Below the pieces are notes generated by a model. It had not been told where the DNA came from. It ran no database searches and saw only the letters and a list, made by a program, of their open reading frames with translations. A stretch of 64,000 bases of DNA. It comes from Procambarus clarkii (lineage: Eukaryota; Arthropoda; Malacostraca; Decapoda; Cambaridae). The DNA is taken from assembly GCF_040958095.1 (NCBI RefSeq), contig NC_091156.1, forward strand, positions 18,291,968 through 18,355,967, in the 5' to 3' direction. The position numbers were made by a program, and so were the translations under genes. Shown one piece after another: positions 43,260 to 56,400 of this stretch; position 1 is the first letter of the stretch; each line of letters opens with the position of its first letter.

Positions 43260-43920
43260 GGACAAGACCAGAACATAACGATGCCAACACAGAAGACACT
43301 GTTCAACATAACAGGCCAATTACACCTGATTAATCTTTGGGATAGGAGCTGCCTCGTATGGGCCAATAGGCCTTCTGAAGTTACCTTTATTCTTATGTTC
43401 TTATGTGCTTCGTCCCCCTTTATCCCCTATGTATCCAATTGTTTTTACCTTTATCACCTGACCCCGTACGGGTATAAATCAACGATTTCTGTAATTTTTC
43501 ACTTGAGAATGAACCATTGAGGTTCGAAACGTCGTGCAAATTGTATAAATAAGTGTAATACATTCTATAGTAATTCACTTTTTTCTTCACCTTGAAATAA
43601 CGAAAATGAGTTTTGGAGAAGTCTTTCAGCTAAGCCCTGATGCTAGGAAAATAGTTAGAGGGATAGAAGCCCTAAACCAGAAGATAGTAAATACTGAATA
43701 TGCGGTCATATTCAATGAGACATATACTGTGTGTGTATACGATTTCGGAGAAATCGTCTTCCACTTATAACAAGATGCAAGAGCATTAGTCAGAGGGATA
43801 GAAGCCCTAAACAAGAAAATAATCAATACAGAGTATGCAGTTATATTGAATGAAACATGTATAAATGAAAACCTGCTGCCGGTATACACTAATGATATTA
43901 GGTTCTTGATGCCATTATTT
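43260..43920 (+). mobile_element. Penelope-like leader and N-terminal ORF, duplicated
   Basis: A tail-type segment (GGCCAATAGGCCTTCTGAAG, 43360-43380) is followed by a leader TTGAGAATGAACC-attga-GGTTCGAAACGTCG (43503). At 43606 a frame MSFGEVFQLSPDARKIVRGI and EYAVIFNET is followed after a stop by a second related copy, QDARALVRGIEALNKKII and AVILNETCINENLLPVYTND. The N-terminal region resembles that of Penelope-like proteins. It is broken. Confidence 0.65.
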
Positions 43921-44169
43921 TATGTACTACTTGTGTAACATTTTCACCTACCACTCATAGGTTAAGTATAGAGGTCATATTAGATGAGCCGAACTAATTT
44001 TTTCCTATAGTAATTAAATTGGGGACTGGTTGTAAATCGATAGGCCGATCTTGTTCCAAAGAAAATAGATGAGTATATGGCTTAAGAGCTACATTGTGGT
44101 AAAAAATGGGCTCCTGACAAATCTTGTTAAACGAGTTAGAAGTCATCTGCGAACAGTTTTTTCTGGAAC

Positions 44170-44333
44170 ATTGCGTGTGAAAGGTTGATATGAGGCAGCG
44201 TGAGGCAGCAGCAGCAGGAGGCGACGAGGCGTGAGAGGCAGCAGCAGCAGCAGCAGAGTGAGGCAGTGTTGTGGCGGCCGGGGAGTCGACACACCTGCAG
44301 GAGCCTCACCATCACTACCCTCACTCACTCACT
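44170..44333 (+). promoter_or_regulatory. DNAJC11 5' UTR: CAG-rich tract and short upstream ORF
   Basis: Just upstream of the start codon lies a GCA/CAG-rich tract (44195-44265, longest pure run about six triplets). If transcribed, it contains an upstream ATG at 44190 that opens a 14-codon frame ending at TGA 44232-44234, which could lower translation of the main frame. The transcription start is not identifiable. Confidence 0.5.
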
Positions 44334-44405
44334 ATGGCCCGCCTCATGGAGGACCTTAAGGGCCACGACGACGACTACTACACCTTCCTCAACATCTCCA
44401 GGAAG
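44334..44405 (+). CDS. DNAJC11: DNAJC11 exon 1
   Basis: Start codon to donor GTGGGT at 44406; 24 codons, phase 0. It encodes [20 protein letters not shown] and ISRK, the start of helix I of the J domain. The next exon is 4.7 kb away, so the J domain is split by the most TE-rich intron. Confidence 0.92.
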
Positions 44406-47400
44406 GTGGGTGAGGGAGGTGGCTGATGCCGGACCCTTAGGGGTGCGCTCTCTCCATCACACCTAACTCAGTTTATTTACCTGACTTTACCCGAGGGCCA
44501 CTGGTACTCCAGTGGTCTCGGTGAGGACAGGAAGCCGGTGGCTTGTCAAAGGTCCTACCCCATTTATCCTGATCATTGTTTTCATCGGGATTTTAGAACT
44601 CAGCAGAGTTCTGACGTTTAATAATACTGAATTGCATAATGACAAGGACTTTAGGATCATTGTTTATAATTGTTTACAATAACAATTATCATTGTTATTG
44701 TTGAGTCACACTCGTCTTCACTGAGGGTCAAGGTCATGGGGGGCTGATATTGAATTATATCTCTTACAACACACTTAAGATGGATTTTAAGACTTTTGAC
44801 AAGTGTTTGAAACTAGCTCTATTTTCTAATTGTTAAAAACTATTTCAGTTAGGTTGGCTTAGGTCAGGCTAGGGTGGACAGGGTTACATTAGGTCTGTTG
44901 TAAAATCCATTGATAATATTTTCCTAGTAAAGCTATCCTCCGAAGTCAAGCTCTTGTACCAAAAGAAAGTTTTCAGAGTGTTTATTAGAACCCCATTCCA
45001 CTACCCTTCTAGTTCTAATATTATTACTTTTATAGATTATTTTACATTTCTTAAAATCAATATTGTGATCTATTTTCCCAACTTTCTCAATCCTTACCAG
45101 AAATGCTGTGGGTATTATATGTGCTAGCTTTTTCTAGAAATCCAACATTGTGTGTAACTCATCTTGTATGTATGTACTTTTACCTGAATAAATATTTAAT
45201 TTGATTTGATTTGAACTATGGTTAGCTACAGCACTGTTGCCAGCCATAATACTACATGCTTTCTTATGTTCTTCAATTCTGATCTCCAGTTTATGCCCTG
45301 TTTCCCCCACATAGACTTCATTATAATCTCTACAAGGTAATATATAAACTCCTCCTGGATTACTATCCTCTCCTACTCTATTCTTACTAATCCTTTCCCT
45401 AATTGTATCAGGGTAATTGAGAGCGATTTTTTGTATCTGCTGCGTTGCCGGTCAGTTTACTTAAACGAGAGTTATAAGGCAATTTCAAAACCATTTTCTT
45501 ATCAGGATTTCAAGGGCATCTCTCAGTTTTAGTGTAAAGGATGCCTTTAGCTTTGATGTGTGCTTTTTCATTGAACCACGAGGGATAACCTAAATCCAAA
45601 AAACTCTTTTATAAGTATTTAAGTTCAGCTTCTAGGTAAAACAGGTCACAAATCCTATAAGCTCCTAGATAAAGACCGGTGAGTACACTTTGCTTAACTG
45701 AATTAGAATGATATGAGAAAAAATGAATATATGAGTTTGTATGTGTCTCTTTTTTCCTGTCAGTACAGAATGTAAATTGATTGTTGCTTCTACCTACCAT
45801 GCAGTCAAAAAAGGAGAGTGCTTTATTAACTTTTTCCATAGTAAACTGTACGGAATACTCGAGGCTATTGAGCTATCTAGGCCTACCTATCTAGGTTCTC
45901 AAAATCTTTGTCAAATATAGCAACAGAATCAGGCTCTGGGACCTTTCCCATCTTTTATTACTGTGGGTGTTAATTGTGCTTAAAAAACTCCATATATAAA
46001 TTTGCAAGAATAGGGGAAAGGGAAGAACTCATAGCCACCCCGAATTTTTGTTTATATACCGACCCATCGAAATTGAAATAAGTGTCTTCTACACAAAATA
46101 TTAATCGGCTCCAAGAATAAACTGCTAGGGTTCGGAGTAACAAAATTACCTGCTACCTCTTGTGGTCTTAGAAAATCTAATATTTTATGTAAAGACACAT
46201 TGGTAAAAAATGAGGCAACATCAAAACTAACCATTTTATTTTTTCTGTGGGGCCTTGTCTCTTTACTTTCTCAATAAAATCCTGAGTATGAATAACATGT
46301 GCTTCTGTGAATTTGCCCAAGTATCCACCGAAAATATTTGCTAGCCAAATAGCCAAGGTCTTGTGAGGTGCTTTTAAACAACTACTACTACTGTACAGGA
46401 CCATTGCTACAACTGCTGACTCCGTATTGTAATAGTCTATGCCTGTCATCGTTAAGTGTCACCTTTTTTTGCATTGATTTGTTATTTTCCATGACCATTA
46501 TCTTTTTGTTAGCTTACTTCTCCTTTAGTATTGTTTTACTCCCTCACACATTTGGTTAATTTTTTTTTGTCTATTTTATGTTTTTGCCTGAAATGCTTTG
46601 TGTAATACAGTAGTGGCTTATTAGATTGTGTAACTCCTGTCTCTACAACTGTACATTATGTTCTTTGTACACACACATTATTTTGAATAAAAATTTAATT
46701 GAATTAAAGTGGTGTGGATAATTATTCTCCAATTTGTTCAGTATTCAAAAGCTTCGATGAGATCAGTCATCATGTCTTGTTTGCAGTGTTGTCAGTCCTG
46801 TGGCTCTCATCTATTCTGGACAGTTGAGTCAACTTAGTTCTGGGGAGATTTGTGTCTTCCAGTGTTGAACTTTCTCCAGGGCAAATATATACTTCTGAAG
46901 ATGTCTCCCATGCATGGATAGTAGTCCAGATAGGAACATACCAAGAGATTTGTGCAGTTGCATAACCTCAACCTTTTTTCTTGAGGTCAAAGGGTCATTT
47001 GACAGTGATTTACAAAAAAGCTTCCAGATTTCTAGCTCCTGCCATTGCATTGCTCTTCAACAAATCACTTGAACTCCAAACCTTTCCAGATATTCTAAAA
47101 AAAGCGAGAGTAACCCCAGTCCATAAATGTGGTAATCTCACTCACTGATGTGGTAATCTCACCTTGTCAAAAATATTTGAAAAGCTAATCTACAAGCAGC
47201 TTTACTCTTATCTAGCCAAGCACAATATATTTAGCTCTTGCCAATATGGTTTCAGACCCAATAAAAGCACCAACGATGCACTGATTAGTATGATTAACTT
47301 GATACATACAGCTCTTGATAAAAATGAGTTCCCTGTTAGGTTATTTGTGGACCTACGAAAGGCTTTTGACACTGTCAACCACCAAAACCTTCTTCTTAAA

Positions 47401-50400
47401 TAACATCATTATGGAATTAGTGGTCACTCCCTGCAATACCTTCAATCTTACCTTACGGACAGGCTCCAGTATGTTTCTGTGAATGAATCCATTTCTCCTA
47501 CCCTACCCATCAACATTGGTGTTCAACAGGGCAGCATACAGCATACCCTCTTTTTCTTTCTCATCCACATTAATGACCTTCCAAATGCCTCACAACACCT
47601 CAAACCAAATCTCATTTGCTGATGACACAACCTTCATTTTCTCCAGTTCTGACCCTCTTGCTCTAAATGTCACAGTGAATACTGAACTAAATAAAGTCCA
47701 TCTTTGGGTAACTGCTAACAAACTCACCCTTAACATTGACAAAACTCTATATTTTGTTTGGTAATAAATCCTGAAATGAAATTAATTTAAGAATAAATAA
47801 TATCCAAATTGGCAACAAAGTTGATGGTAAATTCCTTGGTATCCTCATCGATAACAAGCCTAAGAAAGCTTGTAAAACAGGGCCAAAGACTTGTCAATCC
47901 TGAATGCAAGATGGAGCGGTTCCGTCAGCGCTGCACGATAAGAGGCGACAAATCCTCGAGGACCGTGATGAGGATTCGAACTTACGCTTGGGATGATCCC
48001 AGACGCTGCCTTAGTCGACTTCGAACCCTCATCACGGCCCTTGTGGATTTGTTCATTTGAGGCATGTGATTTTTTTCTATTCTGATTGTGTGATTTCTAT
48101 TGTGATTTCTGTGTGTAAGAGGCGACAGTTTTTGACATGAGATGCTGACCGAGAAACAGCCAAGGACAAAACAACTTGTGCGGAAACCGAAGACCAACAT
48201 GGGAGAGAAAATGGTGAAAAGACCAACAAGAAACCTCATACTGTCATTTGGAAGAAGACTGCAGGTGGGACACCATCAACCCAGCCACCTGATCACCATA
48301 GAAATGGGGATAAATACAGTACTGTACATAGAAAAAATCCAAATGCATAGAGCGGAGAAGAAGGCTGAACCAGCAAGGTATGTCACTTGCCCTGCTCCCC
48401 TGAAAGAAAAGCTATGGAAAATGCTTGGGTTTAGACACCAAGCAAGCAACACCTGAAACCAAGGCTGGGCTGGCTACCAAGGAGCCAGAAGAATCTCATT
48501 TTTCCCCTGTAAGACTCCAGTCACACTAGCACCCAGAGCAACAGCTGGATCAGGGAAGAAGTAAACGCACCCCTATCCTGACCAGTCCAGCTGAAAGGCG
48601 TCCACTGCGAGGCCCTAACAGTCGGCAAATGGTACCGCATAAAGAAGCAGATGACAAGACCAAGCTAGTGCAGAGGTCAACATTTGGATGCCCGTACATA
48701 CGGCAAAGCCAGAAGAAGGAACCGGCATCGGCGGTCCATTCAGTGGAAAGTGAAAGGAATCGGAACAGACTGTCGGCCAGGACGTTGAACACTCCCTGGA
48801 CGTGAATAGCATGGAGATTCAAACCCTAAGAACTTGGTAAACGAGCTACCCAAAGCAGCTAGCCTCAAAGATGCACGGACCAAAGAGGTATTCTCCTCCC
48901 TAGATTGAGACGATGAACCTTGTGCAGTTATGTTGGTATTGATATTTAAGTTGTGTTTTTCACTGAGCATTGATATAGCTGTTTCAATAGTTCTTTTCTT
49001 CAGTGGCTTATTGTAAATATGGAAGTTAAGTACAGCAGATGACTTGTTACATTTGGCTTTCGATGGTTAGGAAAAATTTCTTTTTCAAATATTTTGATTT
49101 TTTTTTAATATTTATTTTTAATTTAGGCAACAGAGGATGAGATCACCAATGCATATCGTCGACTTAGTCGGCTGTATCATCCTGACAAGCACACGGATCC
49201 TGACCGTAAAGTGGAAGCAGAGTTGCTATTTGGTAAAACAAAGAGGGCATATGAAGGTCAGTTTAAAACAAAATGGATTTATCCTTTGTATAACAAATCT
49301 GTTTTAACTGTAATTGTACTAGGAGTGAAGAAACTTAAACATGTAAAATATGGTTGTGTATTCACCTATACTGCATATTGATTAGTGTAAACAAACAATA
49401 CAGTATTATGATACTATGCTTCCTGTTAATTTTTCTTTGATCTTGCTATAACAGATTTCTTTAGTAGTCATGGTTATAACATTGATTTCATACTGTTTTA
49501 TGTAATTTATAAATTTGTATTTGGTCAAATAATTTTTGCATATCTTATTTTGTTCTGTGACACATTTCAGTACTAAGTGATCCTCATATGCGAGCAATAT
49601 ACGATAATCTGGGGACAGCAGGATTGGAAACCCAAGGTTGGGAGGTTGTTCAGCGAACTAAAACGCCACACGAGATAAGAGAAGAATATGAACGCCTAGC
49701 ACGGTAAGTCTTTCCTCATCAGTACTAAACTCGCTCTTCAAGACACATTTTGCATCATTGACCATTATCAAGTAAAAAATTTATAATAGTTCAAGATGGA
49801 CCAAAATTCCATTATGATTTCATGCTTCTAATGTGTAAGTTTGTTTTTCTGTCCCAAGTATTGAAGTCGTCTCGTTTTACATTTTATGCAGCCTTAAGAT
49901 GATGTTCAATATGTTCATTTACATCGTATCCGGGCACTTTTGGACTGACACTGCTTGAGTAGCCTATATTGGCCTAGTAAACAATCACTCCTCCCCAAAT
50001 AATAATGTAAATATAAGAATAATGAAAAAATAAATGAAGCTAAAATGTAGTACAAGTCATCAAGACTTGTACTACATTTTGCAGTGATGATATTGTTTCT
50101 GTGGGGAGTCCCAGAGGCTCCTTTGAGTTATCGGGCTAATTTGCGAATCATTAGTCCGGGGCATTAGTCTATGGAGTTCAGCCTACTGGGAACAATGAGC
50201 CAGGACCTGCCCCCCCGTCCCTCAGAGAGGCACAGGGATCAATAGCCCTAGAAAACCCCCGTGTTTGGGGGGTTTCCTTATCTGCCCGGGGTTATTGACC
50301 CAGGCAGATAAGGAAACATTGACCTTATCCATGCCATCGACTGGGGTTAGACACCCAGAAAGGTAGGCATAACAAAACAGACCCAACATGATAAGAAAAT

Positions 50401-53400
50401 CGCAGCCGTAAACTGAACAGAAAGGCAGAACTCCCCACAATCCCAAGGAAACAAGCAGACAAGCAAATGTCACACCTTGTAGTTGCGCTGCTCATCCGCA
50501 CAGCCCTCAGCAGAGGGGAGGAGTCCTGGACCCCCCCCCCCCTCTGCTCTGGCTACCTAGCATTCCAGTTTGTTAGCTAATGCAAACCGGGGCGGACGTC
50601 TTCTCTGGCCTTGTTTTCCAAGCAGTAATTTGCCTTTCTGATGTCCTCTGTGGTGTCGTGTGGTGGCAAGGTGTCCTTCAGAGTATCTGGGCTGCATGTG
50701 CTTAGGATGCAAGGATGCATGCACCCTTCCCTAGGCGCCTTGTGAGTACTTTCCTTGCATGCTAGGGTTCTCTTTGCGGTGAGTTAGGGAAACTATTTCC
50801 GTAGGGTTTTTTGCTGCTCGGCAATTACCCCACAGTCGGGGCCAACTGGAGTTTCATGGCCCTTGTTTGGCCTTGGGTAGGGAGTGGTATCGTCAAGGTG
50901 TTGTGCAGCCTGCCTATCTATGCAGCAGCCGGTTTCTGTTTCCTCTGGGACGTTGTACTTTTGCGGAATTTTTCTTTTGTTTTCCTTGCCTGGTGGGGGG
51001 TCTGCCTGGTGTGGCTGTAGTTCCACTTATAATATTTTGGTGGCACTCTGCTAGGCTACCGTGATTGTACACGTCACGAGGGCTTCAGAATTTTGATCTC
51101 CCCCCCTCGTTAGCTTTGGGTCTTAACAGGTTAGCAACACCTTGCCTGTGCTTCCCATAGCAGTCAGCCTATGGGCCCTGGAAACCCCTGTCAGGGCTCG
51201 ATGGACCTATGGATGTGTCTTCCAAGTTCCAGCCTGCCTCATGCAGGTTTGAAGGTTGCTGTCTGCCCTTGTCTCAGGGTGACAGTCACCACTTTTGCCT
51301 TCATCACGCGAGTTATGTTCTCTGCTTGTTCTCCAGTACTATTCTGGTGACATTATTGTTAGGGTACAGGCAGCATCCCCATTGCATGCTAGGTTTAGGT
51401 TACTGCAATGCACTAAGTTGGTTTTCCACCCGGATGCCCTGCAGATGCCCCACTTTGGTTGTAGGGACCTGGACCTGGGGGCATTAGTTGCTTCGACTTT
51501 GGTTCAGTCTGTACTCCCTGGTCCTTCCCCTGTTGTTCATCCTGCACTTACCCCTCCTGCTTCCGGCTCCCAAACGTCTGAGGGTTTCGGGGTCGGGGCA
51601 GGGTTTAGTTGATAATGAGACTTGGGCAGCTTCGTGGGCTGACCCAGTCGGGTTGGGGACAGAGGCATTCGAGCCGGTTCCCAGCATTCGAGCCCTCCTA
51701 CCAAGGCTTCTGGGTCCCACCAGCAGACCCTTTGACCCCTGCTTGGGTGTTGGTGCCCTCTTCGCGGGGCTTGTTGCTGCAGGGGGAGGGGTTTTCTAAA
51801 CCCCCCTCCCCGTATGAGTATGATTTGGGGTTGGCTACTACCCGGGTTCGGTTCTGGGCTTCCTTGGGTTCCTTGGCTCCATCATTCCAGAGGTTTTCTG
51901 CCTCTCGAATCTCACTTAAGGAGGTTCGGGAGACTTGCTGCATACCTCCTGCGAGACCCGGATTCCGCCTCTGTGATGGAGCTGTCCTTGTTTGAATTCG
52001 GTTCTTCTTTCCTGTATTAGGTGTGTTTGGAGGTTCTGGAGTCTTCCTGGCTGGCAGAATGCCATTCTTTTCGTGAGGGGCGTCATATGGGTTCTGTTGG
52101 ACCCCTACGCTTGGGTGGCGAGAAACGTCAGTTCTGCAGGTTTACCTAGGAGGCGAATTTGAGCACCTTAATAGCTGAGCAGCACAGGGGGTTAATGCGT
52201 GCTTGTTCACCCGTGCTTTTTTGAGATGCTGGCATTGTGCAGTTGCACGTGCAGGTTCCCACCCTTTCGACATCCTTGGTTGCTGATAATTTGCATGCCC
52301 ATGGGCATTTGGCATCGGTCTTGCACTTCTTTTCCCTTCGGCCTGGCTTGAGGAGGATGTGGAGGCATTGAGTGCCTGGCCTTTGTCTGGTGTGCTGGCC
52401 TCGGCGGCTCAGGCGTCGGCCGCACTGTTAAAGCTGTTTGCGCCTGGCCTGAAGGAGGCAGTGTGTCTATTCTTTTTTTCTCGCCTCGCATGCCGTCAGG
52501 CTGTGTTCGCTCTCTCTTTTGAATTCGCTTGGGCCCTGGCTCTAAGGTTTTCTTCCTTTGCTGTTTGCGGAGGCTGCGGTCTCACAATTTCTGCAGGCGG
52601 CTTCGTCTAGTTGTTGTCTTATGTTGGACTTGTTGGTTCTCCGGGGTGTCCGTTTTTAGCCACCCCGACGTGGTGATTGCTCACCGCGTTTTCCAGCTTG
52701 CATTCGGGGTGATGTCACTTCTGCCCCGTTCTGTAAATTTTCTCATGCTTTGTTTCACCTCCTGCCTGCTCATGCGCCGCCTGAGCTGTCCTGGTCCTTA
52801 AACAGGGTGCTTTCCTATCTTCCTTCTTCTCAGTTAATGGTGGCCCCTTCGGTTCTAGATTGTTTTTCTAATGCTCTGTTTCTGTTGGCATTGGCCTCTG
52901 GGGGTTTGGTTGGTGAGCTTCATGCTCTCCTCTGGTGCAGGGGTTTCTGCTCCTTTGGTCCTGGTAGTCAGTTTGTTCGTTTGCAGTCTTCTTCTTTTCT
53001 GGCAAAAAACGAAATGGCTGCTTTTCGGAGGGGTCCATGGGTCATTGATGCTTAGTTGGTCAGGTTGGGGATGCATCATGTGTTGTCTGGTTGCGGCTCT
53101 TCGCTGTCATATGCGCGCCTCAGCTTCTGTGGCCGAGGATGCGCTGTGAGTTGATCCGGTTTACCTCGTTCCCTGTTCTAGGTCTCGGGGTCTCCCAGGT
53201 CGTCTGCAGGGTTATGAAGTCTAGCCAGCGTGTGGTCTTTCCTCGTCCCCATGACATTAGGAAGTTTGCTGCATTGGCTGCCATGTTTGGCAACATGTCT
53301 TGGGCTGATATTCGGGCATGGGGAGGGCTGCATGGACGAGCGGTGCGACTACAAGGTGTGACATTTCCTTGTTTACTTGGGATTGGAGGGAGTTCTGCCT

Positions 53401-56400
53401 CTGTTTGGTTTTTGGTTGCGATTTTCTTACCATGTGGGTTCTGTTTTGTTATGCCTATCTTTCTGGGTACCTAACCCTGGTCGATGTCAGATAAGGAATT
53501 GGCCATTATCAGGGCCATTGCTCTCTGTGCCTCTCTGAAGGAGGCCAGGTTCTGGCTAGTGGTCTCTGATAGGCTGAACTCCATAGACTAATGCCCCAGT
53601 CTAATGATTCGCATAGCCTGATATCTCCAGGGAGCTTCTGGGGCTCACCCAGAAAATGGCATTTCATTACATTCAACGCTGGTTTTTTGTATTAAAGTAA
53701 TAAGCTATATGTACTTCTATTTTCTTCTTTATACTGTACAGTAATTATATAATGATGTATCAGCAGTTAGCATAGTTTTTCAGTACGTATTGTTACTATT
53801 AAAATTTGGGCTGATAATTCCCACTTTATTTTACACAGGTAGATACAGGAGCAGATGACTTTGCCTCCATTTAGGAGGCTTAAAGCTCTCTCTCTCCCAC
53901 AGTTTATCTTAAGCTTTACACTACTAAGTTTTTCCTGAAATAAGATATCTGCCAATTGGCCTACAGTAAACCACGTTCTCAATTGCTGTTGAAGTTAATG
54001 ATCTGTGACCAATTGCCTCTTCCCATCGCAGGGCTCAAAAACATGCCAGTATTGCTCACAAGACATGTGGCGATCATGCTACCCCTGCAATATAATGGTT
54101 GTGACTTGCTATCTGTTGCATTAAACCTTTCACCTATCTGAATAGGAGTTTGCTTCAAATTATGCATGGCCTATGTGAATCTAGCATCATGCATTTGTGC
54201 GGAGTTAATTTTTTTAGGTAACCCTTACACAGCGCACCCTCCTATATCCATACCTACCTATATCACAGATTTTTATTTGGATAAGCTGTATCATTATCTG
54301 TGATTTGAAAATACGTCATCAAAAAGAGTGGCTAGGATGAAACAATGAAGTTCCTCTTACCTGTCTCTAACATGAATATAAAGAATGTTAATATGCTGGT
54401 CACTTTGGGGCTAGTTCTATCTTTTTATTTATTTATATATTTTATGTATTATGGAATGCATTTTTCTCTTTTTAAATGTACAGTGACCGTGAAGAGCGTC
54501 GGCTTCAGCAGAGAACAAATCCTAAGAGTTCAGTAACGATGACAATCAATGCTACTGATCTCTTTTCAGTTTATGATGACGACTCTCCTTTTCTAGACCT
54601 GAGGTTAGTGTAACATATTGCTGGCACATGCATTAATTCTTGGATTTGCACTCTTTACATTAATAATTAAAGTTGCTAGAATGTTACATAAATTGTACTA
54701 AACAGTAATATAATGAATGAATAGCATTCAGGTTGACATTATTAAGAAATATTTAAGTGCATGTTACTCTCATTTATTTCAGGGATTTGTTTGGGTTACC
54801 ACACATTGAAATTAGTGGAATGGCTCTGAATCAAGCAATAGAGGCTCCATTAACAAATAAGGACACTGCAATACTTTCTGGTAAATATTTGTTCAAGTAT
54901 TTTCTGTAAAGGATAAAGCACAATATGTAAGAGAGACTCGGGGGAAGGGGGTGATGTATGTTATTGTCTTGTGCCAGTTAGTCAGCCTCAGTTTAACCTT
55001 AAGACATATCAGCATCTCCCGTGAACCCCAGTGATTTTTATGAAGTCTGGAATTGAATCTGGGATGTGTTTTCTGTATGAGACTGGGAGGGGAAGGAGGA
55101 GACTTGGGGGGGGGGGGGAGACTGGGAGACGGGAGGAGGAGACGGAGGGAAGTGATGAGGGAGGAGAGGGGTGAGATTGGGAGAAAGGAGCAGAGAGGGG
55201 AAGGGAAGAGAGAGAGAGACTGGCACCACCAGGTACCCCATCTACTTTAGGGTGTAATTTTGCTTCATCTTGTTTCCTCTTTTGGATGTTTGTTTCGTGA
55301 AGGTGTGACATATTGTAAACCCTTTCCCAGATACTTATTGTCACTATTTGATAATTTAAGGCACTTGATTGATGCATTGGAGGCATTAAAGTATTTCACA
55401 TGTTGGTTTGTCTGCTCCATTACTGAATGGAACAGTCACTAAAGTTAGTTAGAAAATGTGAGAACTGCCTCAGAATGCACGTACACACAGTTGTGGTTGA
55501 GTGGGAGTGTAGCATAAAATAAAGTAAATGGGGAAATATTATGTCTTTAATACCCTTTTAAATTGGTGATTACTTACTGTTCTCCTCAACTATAAGTAGG
55601 GCTGTTCAAAGAAAATTCATGTACAGTATATAGATATAATATAACCCCTTTCCCTATAAAGAAAAAAAACTGTCGGTCATGATTAATTTTTTTTATATAC
55701 TGTACAGGTGTATTTTATGTAAGGCTGTGATTTTGTAATTGTTACACCAATTCGCTTTTATATTTTTTAAGGAAGCACTACCTTGATGAGCTTTTCTGTG
55801 GCTACATTCTAATCTGAACTTTCTGCTACTTTTTCTTCAGCTCTGTAAAATTTTGACTTAAGGGTTAATTAATATAACAATAAAACAATATTTTTATTAT
55901 AAAGCAAGAACAAGTGGAGAGTGCACAATGAAATCACAATAACCTGACGTATCAAGGAGAAAATCAGTAGGAGCTTTCAGGATTCGAACCTGCTTCCTTG
56001 GTACTGCCAAGCTAGCACCCTAGACCACTACACCACTGACACGGTGGTCACCACCTACAAAATTCTCAGGAGGAATTGACAGGGGTAGGACAAAGACAAA
56101 CTATTTAGCATGGGTGGAACATGAACATGGGGGGACAGCTGGAAACTGAGTACCTAAATGAGCCACAGAGACATTAGAAATAATGTTTTCAGTGTCGGAA
56201 TAGTTAAATGGAATGCATTAGGCAGTGATGGTGGTGGTGGCAGACTCCATACACAGTTTCAAATGTAGATGTGAGAGAGAGCCCGATGGGCTTGGGAATC
56301 TGTACACCAGTTGATTCACAGATGAGAGGCAGGACCAAAGAGCCAAAGTTCAACCCCCTGCAAGCATAACTAGGTGAGTAAGGTCAAAAGTAATGCAACC

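Noticed and set aside
51484..53474. Several 80-130 aa ORFs as independent genes
   Set aside because: They are frame-shifted parts of one DIRS-like element and show no host-gene structure.
55009..55386. 125-aa - strand ORF rich in Pro and Ser
   Set aside because: Translation of a G/A-rich low-complexity intron tract.
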